Below, piece by piece: positions 20,049-30,530 of a DNA stretch of 36,587 bases (its first letter is position 1; each line of letters begins with the position of its first letter). This DNA is from Aeromonas fluvialis (GTDB lineage: Bacteria; Pseudomonadota; Gammaproteobacteria; Enterobacterales; Aeromonadaceae): assembly GCF_000819885.1 (NCBI RefSeq), contig NZ_CDBO01000071.1, forward strand, positions 28,353-64,939, read 5' to 3'. Under the pieces are notes generated by a model. The model saw only the letters and a list, made by a program, of their open reading frames with translations, searched no databases and was not told the origin of the DNA. Position numbers and translations under genes: made by a program.

Positions 20049-22112
20049 TTAATACGACAACCTCTCCGCCAATCCGGAATAACGCTCGGTCTTTTTCCGT
20101 ACGGCCTGGGCCAGCAGGGCGCGATCGCCGTAGAGATCGAGTTTCGCCTTGGCGCGGGTGATGCCGGTATAGACCAGCTCGCGGGTCAGCAGCGGGCTGG
20201 AGCTGTCGGGCAGCACCAGCACGGTATGGGCAAATTCCGAGCCCTGGGATTTGTGAATGGTCATGGCGTAGACGGTCTCATGGGGCGGCAGCCGGCTGGG
20301 TAAAAGCGCCCGCAGGGTGCCGTCCGGCTGCTCGAACCAGACCTTTAAGCGGCCTGTTTCATCGGGCAGGCAGAGCCCCATATCGCCGTTGTAGAGACCG
20401 ACCCCGTGATCGTTGCGCACCACCATCACAGGGCGACCTGCATACCAGTCGCCATCGCGGGCAATCAGGCCAGCCCGTGACAGGGCCAGTTCGAGCCGCT
20501 CGTTGAGCCCCTCAACCCCAAACGGGCCGTCGCGCAGGGCGCAGAGGATCTGGAAGCTGTTGAATGCCTTGAATACGGCGGCGGGATCCTCCCCCGCGCG
20601 GGCCGCCTTAAGATAGGCTCCGTAACCGGCCACCCCTTGGGCAATCAGGGCGTTGTAAGCCTCCCCCGCCCAGGGGTGCAGGCTGATATCGGCAAAGCCC
20701 ATGCCCCAGACGGCCTCCACCGCCGTGGCATCGCCGCTGTTGCAGGCGCGCGCCAGCTGGCCGATGCCGGAGTGCTGATCAAAGCGCCAGCTCTTGGCCA
20801 GCAAACAGAGGCTGTCGCGCACCGGTGCCCCCGCGGGCGTACCCTGCAAGCGGTAGCCGGTCTGGTGGGAGAGCCAATCCGCCTGCGCGGGGCTGATGCC
20901 CTGTTCGATAAAGCTGCAGATATCGCCGAGCACGGCCCCCGCCTCCACCGAGGCGAGCTGATCCTTGTCACCGAGCAGGATCAGGCGGGCGTGGCTGGGC
21001 AACGCATCGAGCAGGCGCGCCATCATCGGCAAATCGACCATGGAGGCCTCATCCACCACCAGCAGGTCGAGGTGCAGCGGGTTGCCTGCGTGGTGGCGGA
21101 ACTGGCTGCGCCCCGGAATGACCCCGAGCAGCCGGTGCAGGGTGCCCGCCTCGGTGGGGATCGCCTCCACCCACTCGGGGGGCAGATCGAGGGCCTGCAG
21201 GGCAGAGCCGATACTCTCGGTGAGGCGCGCCGCCGCCTTGCCGGTGGGGGCCACCAGCCGGATCGCCGGTGCCTTGCCTGCTTGCAGGCCGGTCTCCACC
21301 AGAATGGCGAGCAGTTTGGCCACCGTGGTGGTCTTGCCGGTGCCGGGGCCACCGGAGATCACCGCAAAGGGGCGCGCCGCCGCGGTGGCCGCCGCCAGCT
21401 TCTGGCCGTTGCAGCAGAGCGCCTCGGGCACCAGCGCATCCAGCTTGCTCAAGTCGCTCGCCGCCTGGGCGCTGGCCAGCAGCGTCTCGATGGCGGGCCA
21501 GTCCACTTCATTGGGGAACACCAGATCGAGATACTTCTCGATAAAGTGGCGGGCCGAAAAATCGGGGGCGAGGCGGGCCTTGAGCAGCGCCGCGAACACC
21601 AGCCCGTAGTCGCGGGCAAACAGCCGCGACAGGGCCGGGGCAATTTCAGGCCATTCGGCTCTTTCACTCAAGGCTCGAAGGTGGCGGGCCACCCCCTGCT
21701 CATGATCGTGGTAGCGGGTGAGGTAGAGCCGCCCGTGCCAGAGCCGCAGCGGCCAGCGCGGGGCGAGCCCCTCATGCTGCTCGCTGCCAACGAGCGGGCT
21801 TGCCGCAAACAGGGCGGGCCAGCGGGCAGGATCCGCCAGATCCCCCAGCAGATCCCGGCTCTGCTGGGGATCCAGCCCGAACGGCCGCAATGATCCGGCG
21901 ATGAGCATCTCAAGGGGCAGGCAGACATGGCCGCGCCCCAGCTCGAAGCAGGCGAGCGCCGCCCCCAGCACCAGCTCGGGGCTGCCGCCAAGGTCGGCCA
22001 CCAGCCGGGCAAATTGCAGATCCAGCTGGCGGATGCGGCCAGCCAGCGCCAGTGTTTTGAGCCGTTCAACCATCATGGCGCTGGTTGCTGTGCTGATCAT
22101 GGTGCCGCTCAT
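20049..22112 (-). CDS. recD: Exodeoxyribonuclease V alpha subunit RecD
   Basis: 687 residues, SF1B 5'-3' helicase. Walker A ISGGPGTGKTTTVAKLL near residues 252-268, motif II LVVDEASMVDLPMM, motif III LILLGDKDQLASVEAGAVLGD, motif V/VI TIHKSQGSEFAHTVLVLP and ELVYTGITRAK. ATG 22112 overlaps the recB stop (ATGA). Last gene of the recC-recB-recD operon. Acts with RecB and RecC in double-strand-break repair and degradation of linear phage DNA. Confidence 0.97.
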   Translation of the reverse strand: MSGTMISTATSAMMVERLKTLALAGRIRQLDLQFARLVADLGGSPELVLGAALACFELGRGHVCLPLEMLIAGSLRPFGLDPQQSRDLLGDLADPARWPALFAASPLVGSEQHEGLAPRWPLRLWHGRLYLTRYHDHEQGVARHLRALSERAEWPEIAPALSRLFARDYGLVFAALLKARLAPDFSARHFIEKYLDLVFPNEVDWPAIETLLASAQAASDLSKLDALVPEALCCNGQKLAAATAAARPFAVISGGPGTGKTTTVAKLLAILVETGLQAGKAPAIRLVAPTGKAAARLTESIGSALQALDLPPEWVEAIPTEAGTLHRLLGVIPGRSQFRHHAGNPLHLDLLVVDEASMVDLPMMARLLDALPSHARLILLGDKDQLASVEAGAVLGDICSFIEQGISPAQADWLSHQTGYRLQGTPAGAPVRDSLCLLAKSWRFDQHSGIGQLARACNSGDATAVEAVWGMGFADISLHPWAGEAYNALIAQGVAGYGAYLKAARAGEDPAAVFKAFNSFQILCALRDGPFGVEGLNERLELALSRAGLIARDGDWYAGRPVMVVRNDHGVGLYNGDMGLCLPDETGRLKVWFEQPDGTLRALLPSRLPPHETVYAMTIHKSQGSEFAHTVLVLPDSSSPLLTRELVYTGITRAKAKLDLYGDRALLAQAVRKKTERYSGLAERLSY

Positions 22113-25100
22113 GCCTCTACCTCGTTTAATTCTGTTGATGACACACCGCCAGCGCGATCACCGTTTCTAAACAACTCATCGAGCCCCAGCACCAGTTCAC
22201 GGCTCGGGCGGGTATGGAAAATGCCCCCCTGCGGCATGCCGCGCAGGAACAGATAGAAGACCCCGCCAAAGTGCTGCTCGAAGTCGTAACCCGGCAGGCG
22301 CAGGGTGAGCAGCCGGTGCAGCGCCAGCGAGTAGAGCTGGTATTGCAGGTCGTAGCGGTGCTCGGCCATCGCCCGCTCCAGCGCCGGACGGCTGTAATCG
22401 GCGGGGCTCATGCCGAGATGGTTCGATTTGTAGTCGAGCAGATACCAGCGCCCCTGCCACTCGAACACCAGATCGATAAAGCCCTTGAGCATCCCCTGCA
22501 CGGTGGCAAAGCTCAGCGGCTTGTTGCCCCGCGACAGCGGGTCGTGGCGTTGGCAGAGCGCGGTCAGCGCCGGTGCCGTCACCCGCCCCATGGGCAGGAA
22601 GAACTCCAGCTCCACCTGTTTGCGCTTGGCACTCAAGTCCCGCAGCCGCACCGGATCACCAAAGCCGGTATCGAGCGGAGTATCGAGCACCGCCTCCACC
22701 TGCTGTTGCAGCACGGGAGCCCAATTCTCGTCGAAGCCGTCTTGCAGCAACAGACTGGCGATATGCTCTGCCAGCGGCTCGCCCGCGGCGCTTTGAAAGT
22801 CGATGGTCTCAAACAGGCTGTGCAGCAAGGTGCCGGGGCGCGCCCCTTTCGGGAAGGTGAAGATGGAGGGCTGGGGCGTCTCCTCCGGTTGCTCGGAAGC
22901 CAATGCAGCCGCCTCGGTGACGACCTCGTCATCGAAGCCGGGATTGGCGAGTACGCCCTTACTGTGACCGTGACCCTGCGCCGCCAGCCCGGAGTAGGAG
23001 CTGATCCACCAGTCCCGCTCAAGGGAACCGCTAAAGTGGCGCACCTGCGGCTCGCCCAACTGCTCCTCCTCTGGCGGCAGCGGGGCCGGACGGGTGAGCG
23101 AGGGCTCACCGACGGCCACCCCGGGCAGCGCCTGTGCCAGCTCGGTCAGAGCGGTCGCCAGCGTCTGTGCATCCCCCTCTTCGCCCTTTTGCAGCAGGTA
23201 GCCGATGGCGGTGTGGTGCAGGTCGGTCTTCTCCGACTTGCCCGCCCCCGCCCGCACCGGCGCCAGCCCCAGCCAGGTGGCGTAGACGCCCCGGGTCAAC
23301 GCCACGTAGAGCAGCCGCAAATCTTCGGCAAGCCGCTCCCTGTCCGCTTCGGCGAGCGATGAGTCGGCGCCGGTCAGATCGAGAATGGTGCGATTGCCCG
23401 CCTCGTCCGCCTCGTGATAGAGCGGGGTCTCGGCGGTTCTGTGGCTGCAGATAAAGGGCAGGAACACCAGCGGGTACTCCAGCCCCTTGGACTTATGGAT
23501 AGTGACGATCTGCACCAGTTTGCGCTCGGATTCGAGCCGCAGTACCTGCTCAGTATCCTGTCCGTTGGGGCGGCTCACCGCCTCCCCCAGCCAGCGCAGC
23601 AGGGCATATTCGCCATCCAGCTCGCTGCTCACCTGTTGCAGCAGCTCGCCGAGATGGAGGAAGTTGGTCAGCCGCCGCTCGCCATAGGGGCTCGCCAACA
23701 GCGAAGAGGCGAGATTGCGCCGGTGCAGCAGAGCCCGCAGCATGGCCAGCACGCCACGGCGGTGCCAGATCTTGCGGTACTCCATAAACTCCTGCACCGC
23801 GCTCTCCCACGCCCGCTCGTCGCTGGCCAGCCCATCGAGCGCCTTGGCGTCGAGATCAAACAGGCCGGTCGCCAGAGCCGCCCGCAGGCTGCGCTCCTCG
23901 CTCGGGTTCTGACAGGCGTGCAAAATCAGCAAAATCTCCCGCGCCTCCGTCTGCTCCAGCACGCTCTCGCGGTTCGACAGATAGACGGAGGCGATGGCGA
24001 GACGCGCCAGCTCCTGCTGCACCAGCTTGCCCTCGGCGCCGGTGCGCACCAGCACGGCGATATCCCCGGCCTTCACCGCCTGATCGCCTATCTTTGCCTT
24101 GCCCTCGCGGGCCAGGGTCAGCAGGTGGTGGATCTCGGCGGCGGTGGCGCGGGCCATCTTGCTCTGGTAATCCCCCCGATTGAAGGTCGGCTGGCCGGTC
24201 AGCTGCCAGCAGTGGAGCACAGGGGCGGTGACGCCATCGAGCAGCAGCGCCTTGCTCTTGCCCTGCGCCTCCACCGGCAGGAAGGGGATATCCGCCTCGT
24301 AGATAAAGGGATCCTTGGCCCGCTCGAACAGGCCGTTGACCGCCCCCACCAGCGCACTGCTGGAGCGCCAGTTGCGCCCGAGGGTGTAGTGGGCGCTCAC
24401 ATTTCGCCGCGCCTGAATGTAGGTAAAGATGTCAGCGCCGCGAAAGCCGTAGATGGCCTGCTTGGGGTCACCGATCATCAATAGCGCCGTGTCTTGGTGG
24501 CCGCCACTCTCTTGTGAACCATAGAGGCGGTGGAAGATGCGGTACTGCTGGGGGTCGGTATCCTGAAATTCATCGATCATCGCCACCCGGTAGGTGGCGC
24601 GAATCCGCTCGCAGAGCCGCTCGCCAAGGCTGGAACCGAGCGCACCGTCGAGGTCTTTGAGCAAGTCATCGAACGAGAGCTGATGAGCCTGCCGCTTGCT
24701 CGCCTGCATCCGGCTGCGCACCACCTTGGCCGCCCGCTGCAGGATCAGATCCCGAATACCGGGGCGGCTCGCCAGCAGTTCATCGATCTGGCGCAGCAGC
24801 GGCAGGGTCGGCACAGCGCCCCCCTTCTTGAGGTTCTCCTCCAGCACCGTCTGACCGAAGCGCTCCAGCTCCTTCGGGATGGCGTAGCCACTGCTCTCGT
24901 CCTGTGCCCAGTCGGCTATCTTGGCAAGCCACCCTTCGTAGTTCTTGCCGGTGTAGCGGCTGATCTGGCCGTCGGTCTGGCGGCGGATCTCGTCCGTCTG
25001 CGCCAGCCATTCGCGCTTTACCGCCTCGATGCGGGCCATAGCCGCTTGATGACGGGCGGCGAGGGTCTCGTCACCCAGCGCGGGGTGGATCTCCAGCTCG

Positions 25101-25744
25101 CTGTTGTCGAGCCAGCCGCCCATCTCCCGCAGCAGGGCGGCGGGGCTCGGCCAGAGCGCACGCACCGCGCTGGCGAGGGCTTTATCCACCGGATAGAACT
25201 CGGATCGCCAGTAGTCGCTCACCGCCTGCAGCCTGAGCTGGCTGTCGTCGGTGAGAAATTCGGTCTCGAAGAGGGCACCCGACTCGAAGGCGTTCTGCGT
25301 GAGCATCCGCTGGCAGAAACCGTGGATGGTAAAGACCGCCGCCTCGTCCATCTGCCGCTCGGCGGCCAGCAAGCGGCGGGCCGCCAGCTCGTGATCCTCC
25401 ACCTCGTCCAACAATTGGGCCAGCAGGGTGTCACTGCTATGGCCGCGCATAAAGGCGAGCCGCGCCTCGTGGATGCGACCGCGGATCCGCCCGCGCAGCT
25501 CGGCGGTGGCCGCTTCGGTAAAGGTCACCACCAGAATTTCGGTCACCGAGAGCGGCCGCTCGTGGGCGCTCGGCTGACCGGCATCGGCGCCCTCTTCACC
25601 TTCTTGTTCGATAATCGGGCCGTGGCCCAGCAGCAGGCGCAGGTAGAGACCGGCGATGGTGTAGGTCTTGCCGGTGCCGGCGGAGGCTTCGATCAGTCGT
25701 TCACCATGGAGGGGAAAACGCAGGGTATTGAGCGGGTTAGCCAT
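22109..25744 (-). CDS. recB: Exodeoxyribonuclease V beta subunit RecB
   Basis: 1211 residues. UvrD-type helicase: Walker A IEASAGTGKTYTIAGLYLR (about 18-36), EILVVTFTEAATAELRGRI, motif II RVAMIDEFQDTDPQQYRIF, motif III LLMIGDPKQAIYGFRGAD, motif V VTIHKSKGLEYPLVFLP and VI LLYVALTRGVYATWLG. The C-terminal nuclease domain has the active-site WYLLDYKSNHLG (Asp and Lys near residue 1105), with the preceding Asp in GFIDLVFEWQGR. ATG 25744 shares its A with the last base of the recC TAA. E. coli places ptrA between recC and recB; here they are directly coupled. Confidence 0.97.
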   Translation of the reverse strand: MANPLNTLRFPLHGERLIEASAGTGKTYTIAGLYLRLLLGHGPIIEQEGEEGADAGQPSAHERPLSVTEILVVTFTEAATAELRGRIRGRIHEARLAFMRGHSSDTLLAQLLDEVEDHELAARRLLAAERQMDEAAVFTIHGFCQRMLTQNAFESGALFETEFLTDDSQLRLQAVSDYWRSEFYPVDKALASAVRALWPSPAALLREMGGWLDNSELEIHPALGDETLAARHQAAMARIEAVKREWLAQTDEIRRQTDGQISRYTGKNYEGWLAKIADWAQDESSGYAIPKELERFGQTVLEENLKKGGAVPTLPLLRQIDELLASRPGIRDLILQRAAKVVRSRMQASKRQAHQLSFDDLLKDLDGALGSSLGERLCERIRATYRVAMIDEFQDTDPQQYRIFHRLYGSQESGGHQDTALLMIGDPKQAIYGFRGADIFTYIQARRNVSAHYTLGRNWRSSSALVGAVNGLFERAKDPFIYEADIPFLPVEAQGKSKALLLDGVTAPVLHCWQLTGQPTFNRGDYQSKMARATAAEIHHLLTLAREGKAKIGDQAVKAGDIAVLVRTGAEGKLVQQELARLAIASVYLSNRESVLEQTEAREILLILHACQNPSEERSLRAALATGLFDLDAKALDGLASDERAWESAVQEFMEYRKIWHRRGVLAMLRALLHRRNLASSLLASPYGERRLTNFLHLGELLQQVSSELDGEYALLRWLGEAVSRPNGQDTEQVLRLESERKLVQIVTIHKSKGLEYPLVFLPFICSHRTAETPLYHEADEAGNRTILDLTGADSSLAEADRERLAEDLRLLYVALTRGVYATWLGLAPVRAGAGKSEKTDLHHTAIGYLLQKGEEGDAQTLATALTELAQALPGVAVGEPSLTRPAPLPPEEEQLGEPQVRHFSGSLERDWWISSYSGLAAQGHGHSKGVLANPGFDDEVVTEAAALASEQPEETPQPSIFTFPKGARPGTLLHSLFETIDFQSAAGEPLAEHIASLLLQDGFDENWAPVLQQQVEAVLDTPLDTGFGDPVRLRDLSAKRKQVELEFFLPMGRVTAPALTALCQRHDPLSRGNKPLSFATVQGMLKGFIDLVFEWQGRWYLLDYKSNHLGMSPADYSRPALERAMAEHRYDLQYQLYSLALHRLLTLRLPGYDFEQHFGGVFYLFLRGMPQGGIFHTRPSRELVLGLDELFRNGDRAGGVSSTELNEVEA

Positions 25745-28700
25745 TATTGCAGCTCCTCCAGGGTCTTGAGCAGCAGGGTCAGGTGTTCGCGGGCCAGCGC
25801 CTGCAACTGGCCCAGCACCTCGTCATCGAGTTCGGGGAAGCAGCGCGCGACGTAAGGGTCTTGCCCCTCCCCATTGATCATCCAGCCGCCGTTGAAACGG
25901 GTGAGAGCCGCCTTGTCGGCCGCCTCCGGCTTGTCGGGATCCTTCTCGATCGCCTTGAGCCAATCCCAGGCGGTGTTGGGGAAGAAGGGCAGCGGCCGCT
26001 TCATCCCCTGCGCCCAGCAGGCCACCAGCGCCGCCAGCTTGGGCCGCGCCTCGTCGGCAGCGAGCTTGGCTAACCGCAGACTCTGTTTGGCATCGAACAG
26101 CAGGGTGTCGCCGGGGGCGTCGCTGAGGGAGAGGCAGAGGTGCTGGATCCAGCCCAGCAGCAGATCCTTACCGTTGAAGCTGCCGGGTTTGACCACCAGC
26201 AAGCGCCCCTTCTGGGTGTCGATCCACCCTTGCAGCTGGCCCTGAGTGAGGGAGATATCGATCTCCACCGCCTGCTTTTCTGCATCGCCATTGGCAACCC
26301 AAGGGCGCAGCCGATCCGCCAGCTTGCCCATCTCGGCATCCAGATCATCCAGCAGCAGGCTGCCGAACCACCCTTGCGGCAACAGACCGGTGAGCTGCAA
26401 CCGCTCGCGCCGCTCGGTGCTATCCCCTTCTGCCAGATGGGCATCGAGCAGCAGATCTTTCAGCTGATAATGTTGCAGGCCATCCAGCTCGAACGGCTCG
26501 CTGTCCTCGATGCTGGCTTCGTTCAGCTCAAACCACACCTTGAGGCGACGGTTGAGGAAATATTTGGTGGGCTGGCGATAGAAGCGCAGCAGCTCCGCCA
26601 GCTCCAGCCCCTGCTCCTTGCCCCCCCCTCTGTTCCAATCTGGCGGGAGAGGCAGCTCGCCACTCTGGAAGTTGGCCGCGCCGCGCACCGGATTGAGGGC
26701 GGGCAGCCAGTCGGCGGCATAGGTAAAGAGGCGCGAACCCGCCTCCGGGTAGAAGTAGTTGCGGCTGTAGGGGGTGAGCGGGTGCGCCACCATCAGGTGG
26801 TTGAGCAGCCGCTTGCCGGAGGTTTCGTCGTCGAGCTCCTCATCCCCCGCCAGCACGAAGCCCTGCCGCACATAGTCGATCAGCTCCGCCAGCAGCACCG
26901 AGGGCACCTTGTCGCTATTGTCCTGCGCGCTGAAACCCTGATAACTGATATAGAGCCCCTGCTGGGCGCTGAGCAGCGCCTCGAGGAAGAGGTAGCGGTC
27001 ATCATCGCGGCGGGAGCGATCACCGCGCCGCGACGCCACCGCCATCAGATCGAATCCCATGGGGGCCAGGGTGCGCGGGTAGACACCGTCGTTCATGCCG
27101 AGCAGACAGACCTGCTTGAAGGGGATGGAGCGCATCGGCATCAGGGTGCAGAAGTTGACCTGACCGGCGAGGAAACGCTGGCTGGAGCGGGACTCCCCCA
27201 GCACGCTGCCGAGGTAATCCTGCAGCAGGTCGGCGGTGATGGGTTGCTCGAAGCGGGCCTCGCCAAGCTGGCTCTGCCACTCGACCAGCTGGCTGCGAAT
27301 GAGCTGGAGCTGACGCTCTTCATCCTCGTCGGCCAGATAGAAGCGCTCCAGCAGCGCCAGCAGGCAGGCGTTCCACTCGGCCAGCGGCTGCGCCTGTTGC
27401 AAGCGGGGCAGGAATTCGGCCAGCGAATCGACAAACCAGGCGAGCTTGCCGAGCGCCAAGCCCTGCTGACCTTCGATATCGGCGTAGGGCAGAATGCCCG
27501 CCACCGGCTCGCCGTCGCCCATGGCAAAACCGAGCAGCATGCGGCGCAGGCCGAACAACCAGCTGTTGCCGGACATGGGTGGCAGATCGAAACGGACGGG
27601 GTAGCCGTCATCCAGCCCCCAGCGGATGCCGGTCTCCTGCACCCAGACCCGCAGCTGGTTGAACTCGTCGTCATCCAGCTCGAAGCGGCGCAGCACGGCG
27701 GGCACCTCGAGAATGGCCAGCAGCTCCCCCGCCCCGAAGCGGGCATTAGGCAGTCTGAGCAGGGCGAGGAAGCTTTGCAGCAGCGGGCTCTCCTGACTCG
27801 CTGCCCGATCCGAGACCGCAAACGGGATCTGGCCGCGCGCCCCACTCTTTTCTTTACCAAACACGGCCTGAATGTAGGGGCCGTAGCTGTTCACATCCGG
27901 CATCATCACCACCACATCTTTCGGGGTGAGGGACGGGTCCTGTTCAAACAGCGCCAGCAGCCGGTCGTGCAGCACCTCGAGTTCTCGCATCGGGCCGTGG
28001 CAGGCGTGGATCTGCAAGGATCCATCCGCCGGATCGATGGGGCTCTTGTGGTGGCTGCTGTCGAGATCAAATTGGTCCGAGCCCCGTTCTGCCAGCTCCA
28101 GCACATCCTTCTGGATGGCGCGCAGCAGGCTGACATTGCCCTTGCCATCCACCTCGTCGATATCGACGAAGGCCTCGATTTGCGGCACCTCCAGCTCCAT
28201 CAGCTGATGCAGGTAGTCGCGTCCCAGCTTGCCCATGGAGGCGAGCAGCGGGTTGGCGGGGCCCTGCAATGTCTCGATATCGGTACCGGGTTTGAGCTTG
28301 TTCTCCAGCCGTGCCAACGTCTTGCGATCCAGCAGATCCCCCCAGTAGTAACGGCAGGGGTTGGTGACGAACAGGTGCACCTCCACCTCCGGCCGGCTGC
28401 CGAGGGCCAGCAGCGCCTCCACATAGCGCGGTGGCAGCGCCGAGATGCCGAACACAAAGACCCGCTGCGGCAGCTTGCCCGGCAGATCGGCAGTACGCGC
28501 CAGCTCGTGGATAAACTCCTCGTAGAGATTGGCGCGGTGGTAACCGCTCGGAGAGAGCGCCAACGTGCGGGCCACCAGCTCACGCCACAGCTCCGGCTGC
28601 CAATCCTGACCGCTCACCCCGGCCAGCTCCTGACTCAATCCTTCCCCCTCTTCCCAACGGGCGATCCAGTCCGGCCGGTAGACCAGATACTGGTCAAAGA

Positions 28701-29124
28701 GATCCGCCACCTTCTGGCAGAGCTGCCACAGCCGCACTTGCTCGGGATCCCGGGCTGGATCCTTCTCATCTCCCCCGCCCAGATAGGCGGCGAGCGGGGC
28801 AAAGGCGGGGCGCTCCAGCAAGGCAGGCAGAATGGTCATCAACTGCCAGCTCATGGATCCCTTGTTGTAGGGACTCTGACGCGGCACATCCGCCAGCACT
28901 TGGGTGAACATCTCCCAGATAAAGCTGGCGGGCAGCGGAAAGTCGATATTGGCGGCGATGCCGAAGGCTTTGGCCAGCTCCAGCTTGAGCCACTGGGCCA
29001 TGCCCGGGCTCTGCACCAGGATCTGTTCCCGATCGAAGGGGTGAGAGAGAGGGGCCTGCCGGATGCGGCTCACCAGCAGCTCTTTGAGCAGATCCAGCTG
29101 ATTGGAGTGGTAGAGGGTAAACAT
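25744..29124 (-). CDS. recC: Exodeoxyribonuclease V gamma subunit RecC
   Basis: 1126 residues from ATG 29124 (MFTLYHSNQLDLLKELL, as in E. coli RecC), with GGGA upstream. QILVQSPGMAQWLKLELA and VCLLGMNDGVYPRTLAPMGFDLM are RecC hallmarks, as are the degenerate helicase folds and the PTKYFLNRRLKVWF segment. RecC recognises Chi and splits the DNA strands in the RecBCD complex. First gene of the operon. The 250-bp gap upstream contains no gene apart from the doxX terminator. Confidence 0.97.
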   Translation of the reverse strand: MFTLYHSNQLDLLKELLVSRIRQAPLSHPFDREQILVQSPGMAQWLKLELAKAFGIAANIDFPLPASFIWEMFTQVLADVPRQSPYNKGSMSWQLMTILPALLERPAFAPLAAYLGGGDEKDPARDPEQVRLWQLCQKVADLFDQYLVYRPDWIARWEEGEGLSQELAGVSGQDWQPELWRELVARTLALSPSGYHRANLYEEFIHELARTADLPGKLPQRVFVFGISALPPRYVEALLALGSRPEVEVHLFVTNPCRYYWGDLLDRKTLARLENKLKPGTDIETLQGPANPLLASMGKLGRDYLHQLMELEVPQIEAFVDIDEVDGKGNVSLLRAIQKDVLELAERGSDQFDLDSSHHKSPIDPADGSLQIHACHGPMRELEVLHDRLLALFEQDPSLTPKDVVVMMPDVNSYGPYIQAVFGKEKSGARGQIPFAVSDRAASQESPLLQSFLALLRLPNARFGAGELLAILEVPAVLRRFELDDDEFNQLRVWVQETGIRWGLDDGYPVRFDLPPMSGNSWLFGLRRMLLGFAMGDGEPVAGILPYADIEGQQGLALGKLAWFVDSLAEFLPRLQQAQPLAEWNACLLALLERFYLADEDEERQLQLIRSQLVEWQSQLGEARFEQPITADLLQDYLGSVLGESRSSQRFLAGQVNFCTLMPMRSIPFKQVCLLGMNDGVYPRTLAPMGFDLMAVASRRGDRSRRDDDRYLFLEALLSAQQGLYISYQGFSAQDNSDKVPSVLLAELIDYVRQGFVLAGDEELDDETSGKRLLNHLMVAHPLTPYSRNYFYPEAGSRLFTYAADWLPALNPVRGAANFQSGELPLPPDWNRGGGKEQGLELAELLRFYRQPTKYFLNRRLKVWFELNEASIEDSEPFELDGLQHYQLKDLLLDAHLAEGDSTERRERLQLTGLLPQGWFGSLLLDDLDAEMGKLADRLRPWVANGDAEKQAVEIDISLTQGQLQGWIDTQKGRLLVVKPGSFNGKDLLLGWIQHLCLSLSDAPGDTLLFDAKQSLRLAKLAADEARPKLAALVACWAQGMKRPLPFFPNTAWDWLKAIEKDPDKPEAADKAALTRFNGGWMINGEGQDPYVARCFPELDDEVLGQLQALAREHLTLLLKTLEELQ

Positions 29125-29322
29125 GAGCAATTCCCGCCTGTGGATGAGAGGGGGCGAGGGAAAAGGCGAGCCATTTCCGTCACTTCACAAGAGAGGGAAT
29201 TGTCGGGGATCGGGGGGGAAGATGCAAAAGGCACTTGTGGCCAGCAGGCGGGTAAACCGCTGAACCATGAGGGGCGCCGCAGATTTGACGCGCCACCTCA
29301 CCTATCCGGAAAACGCAGACAG

Positions 29323-29348
29323 AAAAAAGCCGGTGCAGTTGCACCGGC
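29323..29348 (-). terminator. Intrinsic terminator of the DoxX gene
   Basis: GCCGGTGC-AACT-GCACCGGC followed by six U on the minus strand, about 35 bases after the stop. Confidence 0.92.
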
Positions 29349-29382
29349 CAAAAGGCATTGGAAAACTCAAACTGTCTGGCTG

Positions 29383-29775
29383 TTACCAGTTTTTGCCAAG
29401 ACGGGCATCCACACTGAATGCACCCGCACCAGCCGCCGCCAGCGCCAGGAAACCACCGGCCACTGAGACGTTCTTCATAAACATCAGCATCTGCATCTGT
29501 TCGGCAGGCTGGTAGTGGAAAATAAAGGCAGCCATCAGAGTGAAACCGGCCAGCAACACGGAGAGGCTGCGGGTAAAGAGACCGAGCACGACGGCAAGGC
29601 CACCACCCAGCTCAAGCAGGATCACCAGCGGCAACATAAAGCCCGGCACGCCCATCGCTTCCATATAACCCTGAGTACCGGCGTAACCACCGATCTTGCT
29701 CCAGCCCGCCATCACGAACATCAGTGCCAGCAGTACACGACCCGCCAGTAGCGCAACATCTTTCATCTTGTCCAT
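29383..29775 (-). CDS. yqjF: DoxX-family membrane protein, YqjF-like
   Basis: 130 residues, four hydrophobic helices. The first half (LLAGRVLLALMFVMAGWSKI, GGYAGTQGYMEAMGVPGFML, PLVILLELGGGLAVVLGL) is very close to E. coli YqjF as I recall it. In E. coli yqjF is activated by YhaJ in response to dinitrotoluene-derived and other aromatic quinol-type compounds. The yhaJ-like gene is 1.3 kb away and divergent, with the pirin gene between. Inner membrane; molecular activity not established. It ends in a strong terminator. Confidence 0.85.
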   Translation of the reverse strand: MDKMKDVALLAGRVLLALMFVMAGWSKIGGYAGTQGYMEAMGVPGFMLPLVILLELGGGLAVVLGLFTRSLSVLLAGFTLMAAFIFHYQPAEQMQMLMFMKNVSVAGGFLALAAAGAGAFSVDARLGKNW

Positions 29776-29813
29776 TTTACTATCCTCATTTATCTCGTAT
29801 CGCCACTGACCAA

Positions 29814-30500
29814 TCAGGGCAGGTCAAACAACAGGGCTTGAGTGGCACTGGTTGCGACCAACTCCCACCGGTATTCATCACGACTGAGTACCCCGTCGCC
29901 GGGCCGGGCAGCCAGACCGTTGGCGGTCAACCCCCCTGACATCATCTGCAGGTAACCGTGTCGGCCAGCCAGTGCCCATTCGAGCGTCTCGCCCGGGGCC
30001 AGCTCCAGCCGCCATACGCGGGCCTGTTGGCGGATCCGCAGCGATCCCGCCTCGCCATCCGGTGACGCTACCAGCGTCATGCCCGGTCTGGACTCGATCT
30101 TCTTCTGCTGGTATCCGGGTGGCGTGCCGAACTCGTTCGGCTCAATCCAGATCTGCAACAGGGAGAGAGGATCCGTCTGCGAGGGGTTGTACTCGCTGTG
30201 GCGGATCCCGCTGCCTGCGCTCATCAGCTGGAAATCCCCTGCCGGGATCTGCTCGGCATGGCCGAGGCTGTCCTTGTGCTCAATGGTGCCTTGTAGCACG
30301 CAGGTGAGGATCTCCATATTGGCGTGAGGGTGGGTGGCGAATCCGCCACCCGGCGCAACCCGATCCTGATTGATCACCCGCAGTACCGAGTGCCCCATCC
30401 ACTGTGGGTCATAGTAGTGACCGAAAGAGAAGCTGTGGCGCGCGTCCAGCCAGCCAAAGTTGGCCTTGCCCCGCGCTTCTGCGGCTCTCAATTGCATCAT
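29814..30500 (-). CDS. Pirin-family protein (YhhW/YhaK type)
   Basis: 228 residues, bicupin. The N-terminal cupin holds the metal site: THPHANMEIL (two His) and GIRHSEYNPS (His and Glu). GWLDARHSFSFGHYYDPQWM and SVLRVINQDRV are pirin signatures. ATG 30500 has GAGGAG upstream. E. coli YhhW of this type has quercetin 2,3-dioxygenase activity; the E. coli yhaJ neighbour yhaK is also a pirin but lacks the full metal site, so this protein is more YhhW-like in sequence and YhaK-like in location. Cytoplasmic. 38 bases upstream of the DoxX gene, probably in one operon. Confidence 0.88.
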   Translation of the reverse strand: MMQLRAAEARGKANFGWLDARHSFSFGHYYDPQWMGHSVLRVINQDRVAPGGGFATHPHANMEILTCVLQGTIEHKDSLGHAEQIPAGDFQLMSAGSGIRHSEYNPSQTDPLSLLQIWIEPNEFGTPPGYQQKKIESRPGMTLVASPDGEAGSLRIRQQARVWRLELAPGETLEWALAGRHGYLQMMSGGLTANGLAARPGDGVLSRDEYRWELVATSATQALLFDLP

Positions 30501-30530
30501 GGTCTGCTCCTCATCTATCCGGGGGGCGAC

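Noticed and set aside
26140..29466. 1108-residue plus-strand open frame opposite recC
   Set aside because: Antisense shadow of recC with low-complexity composition.
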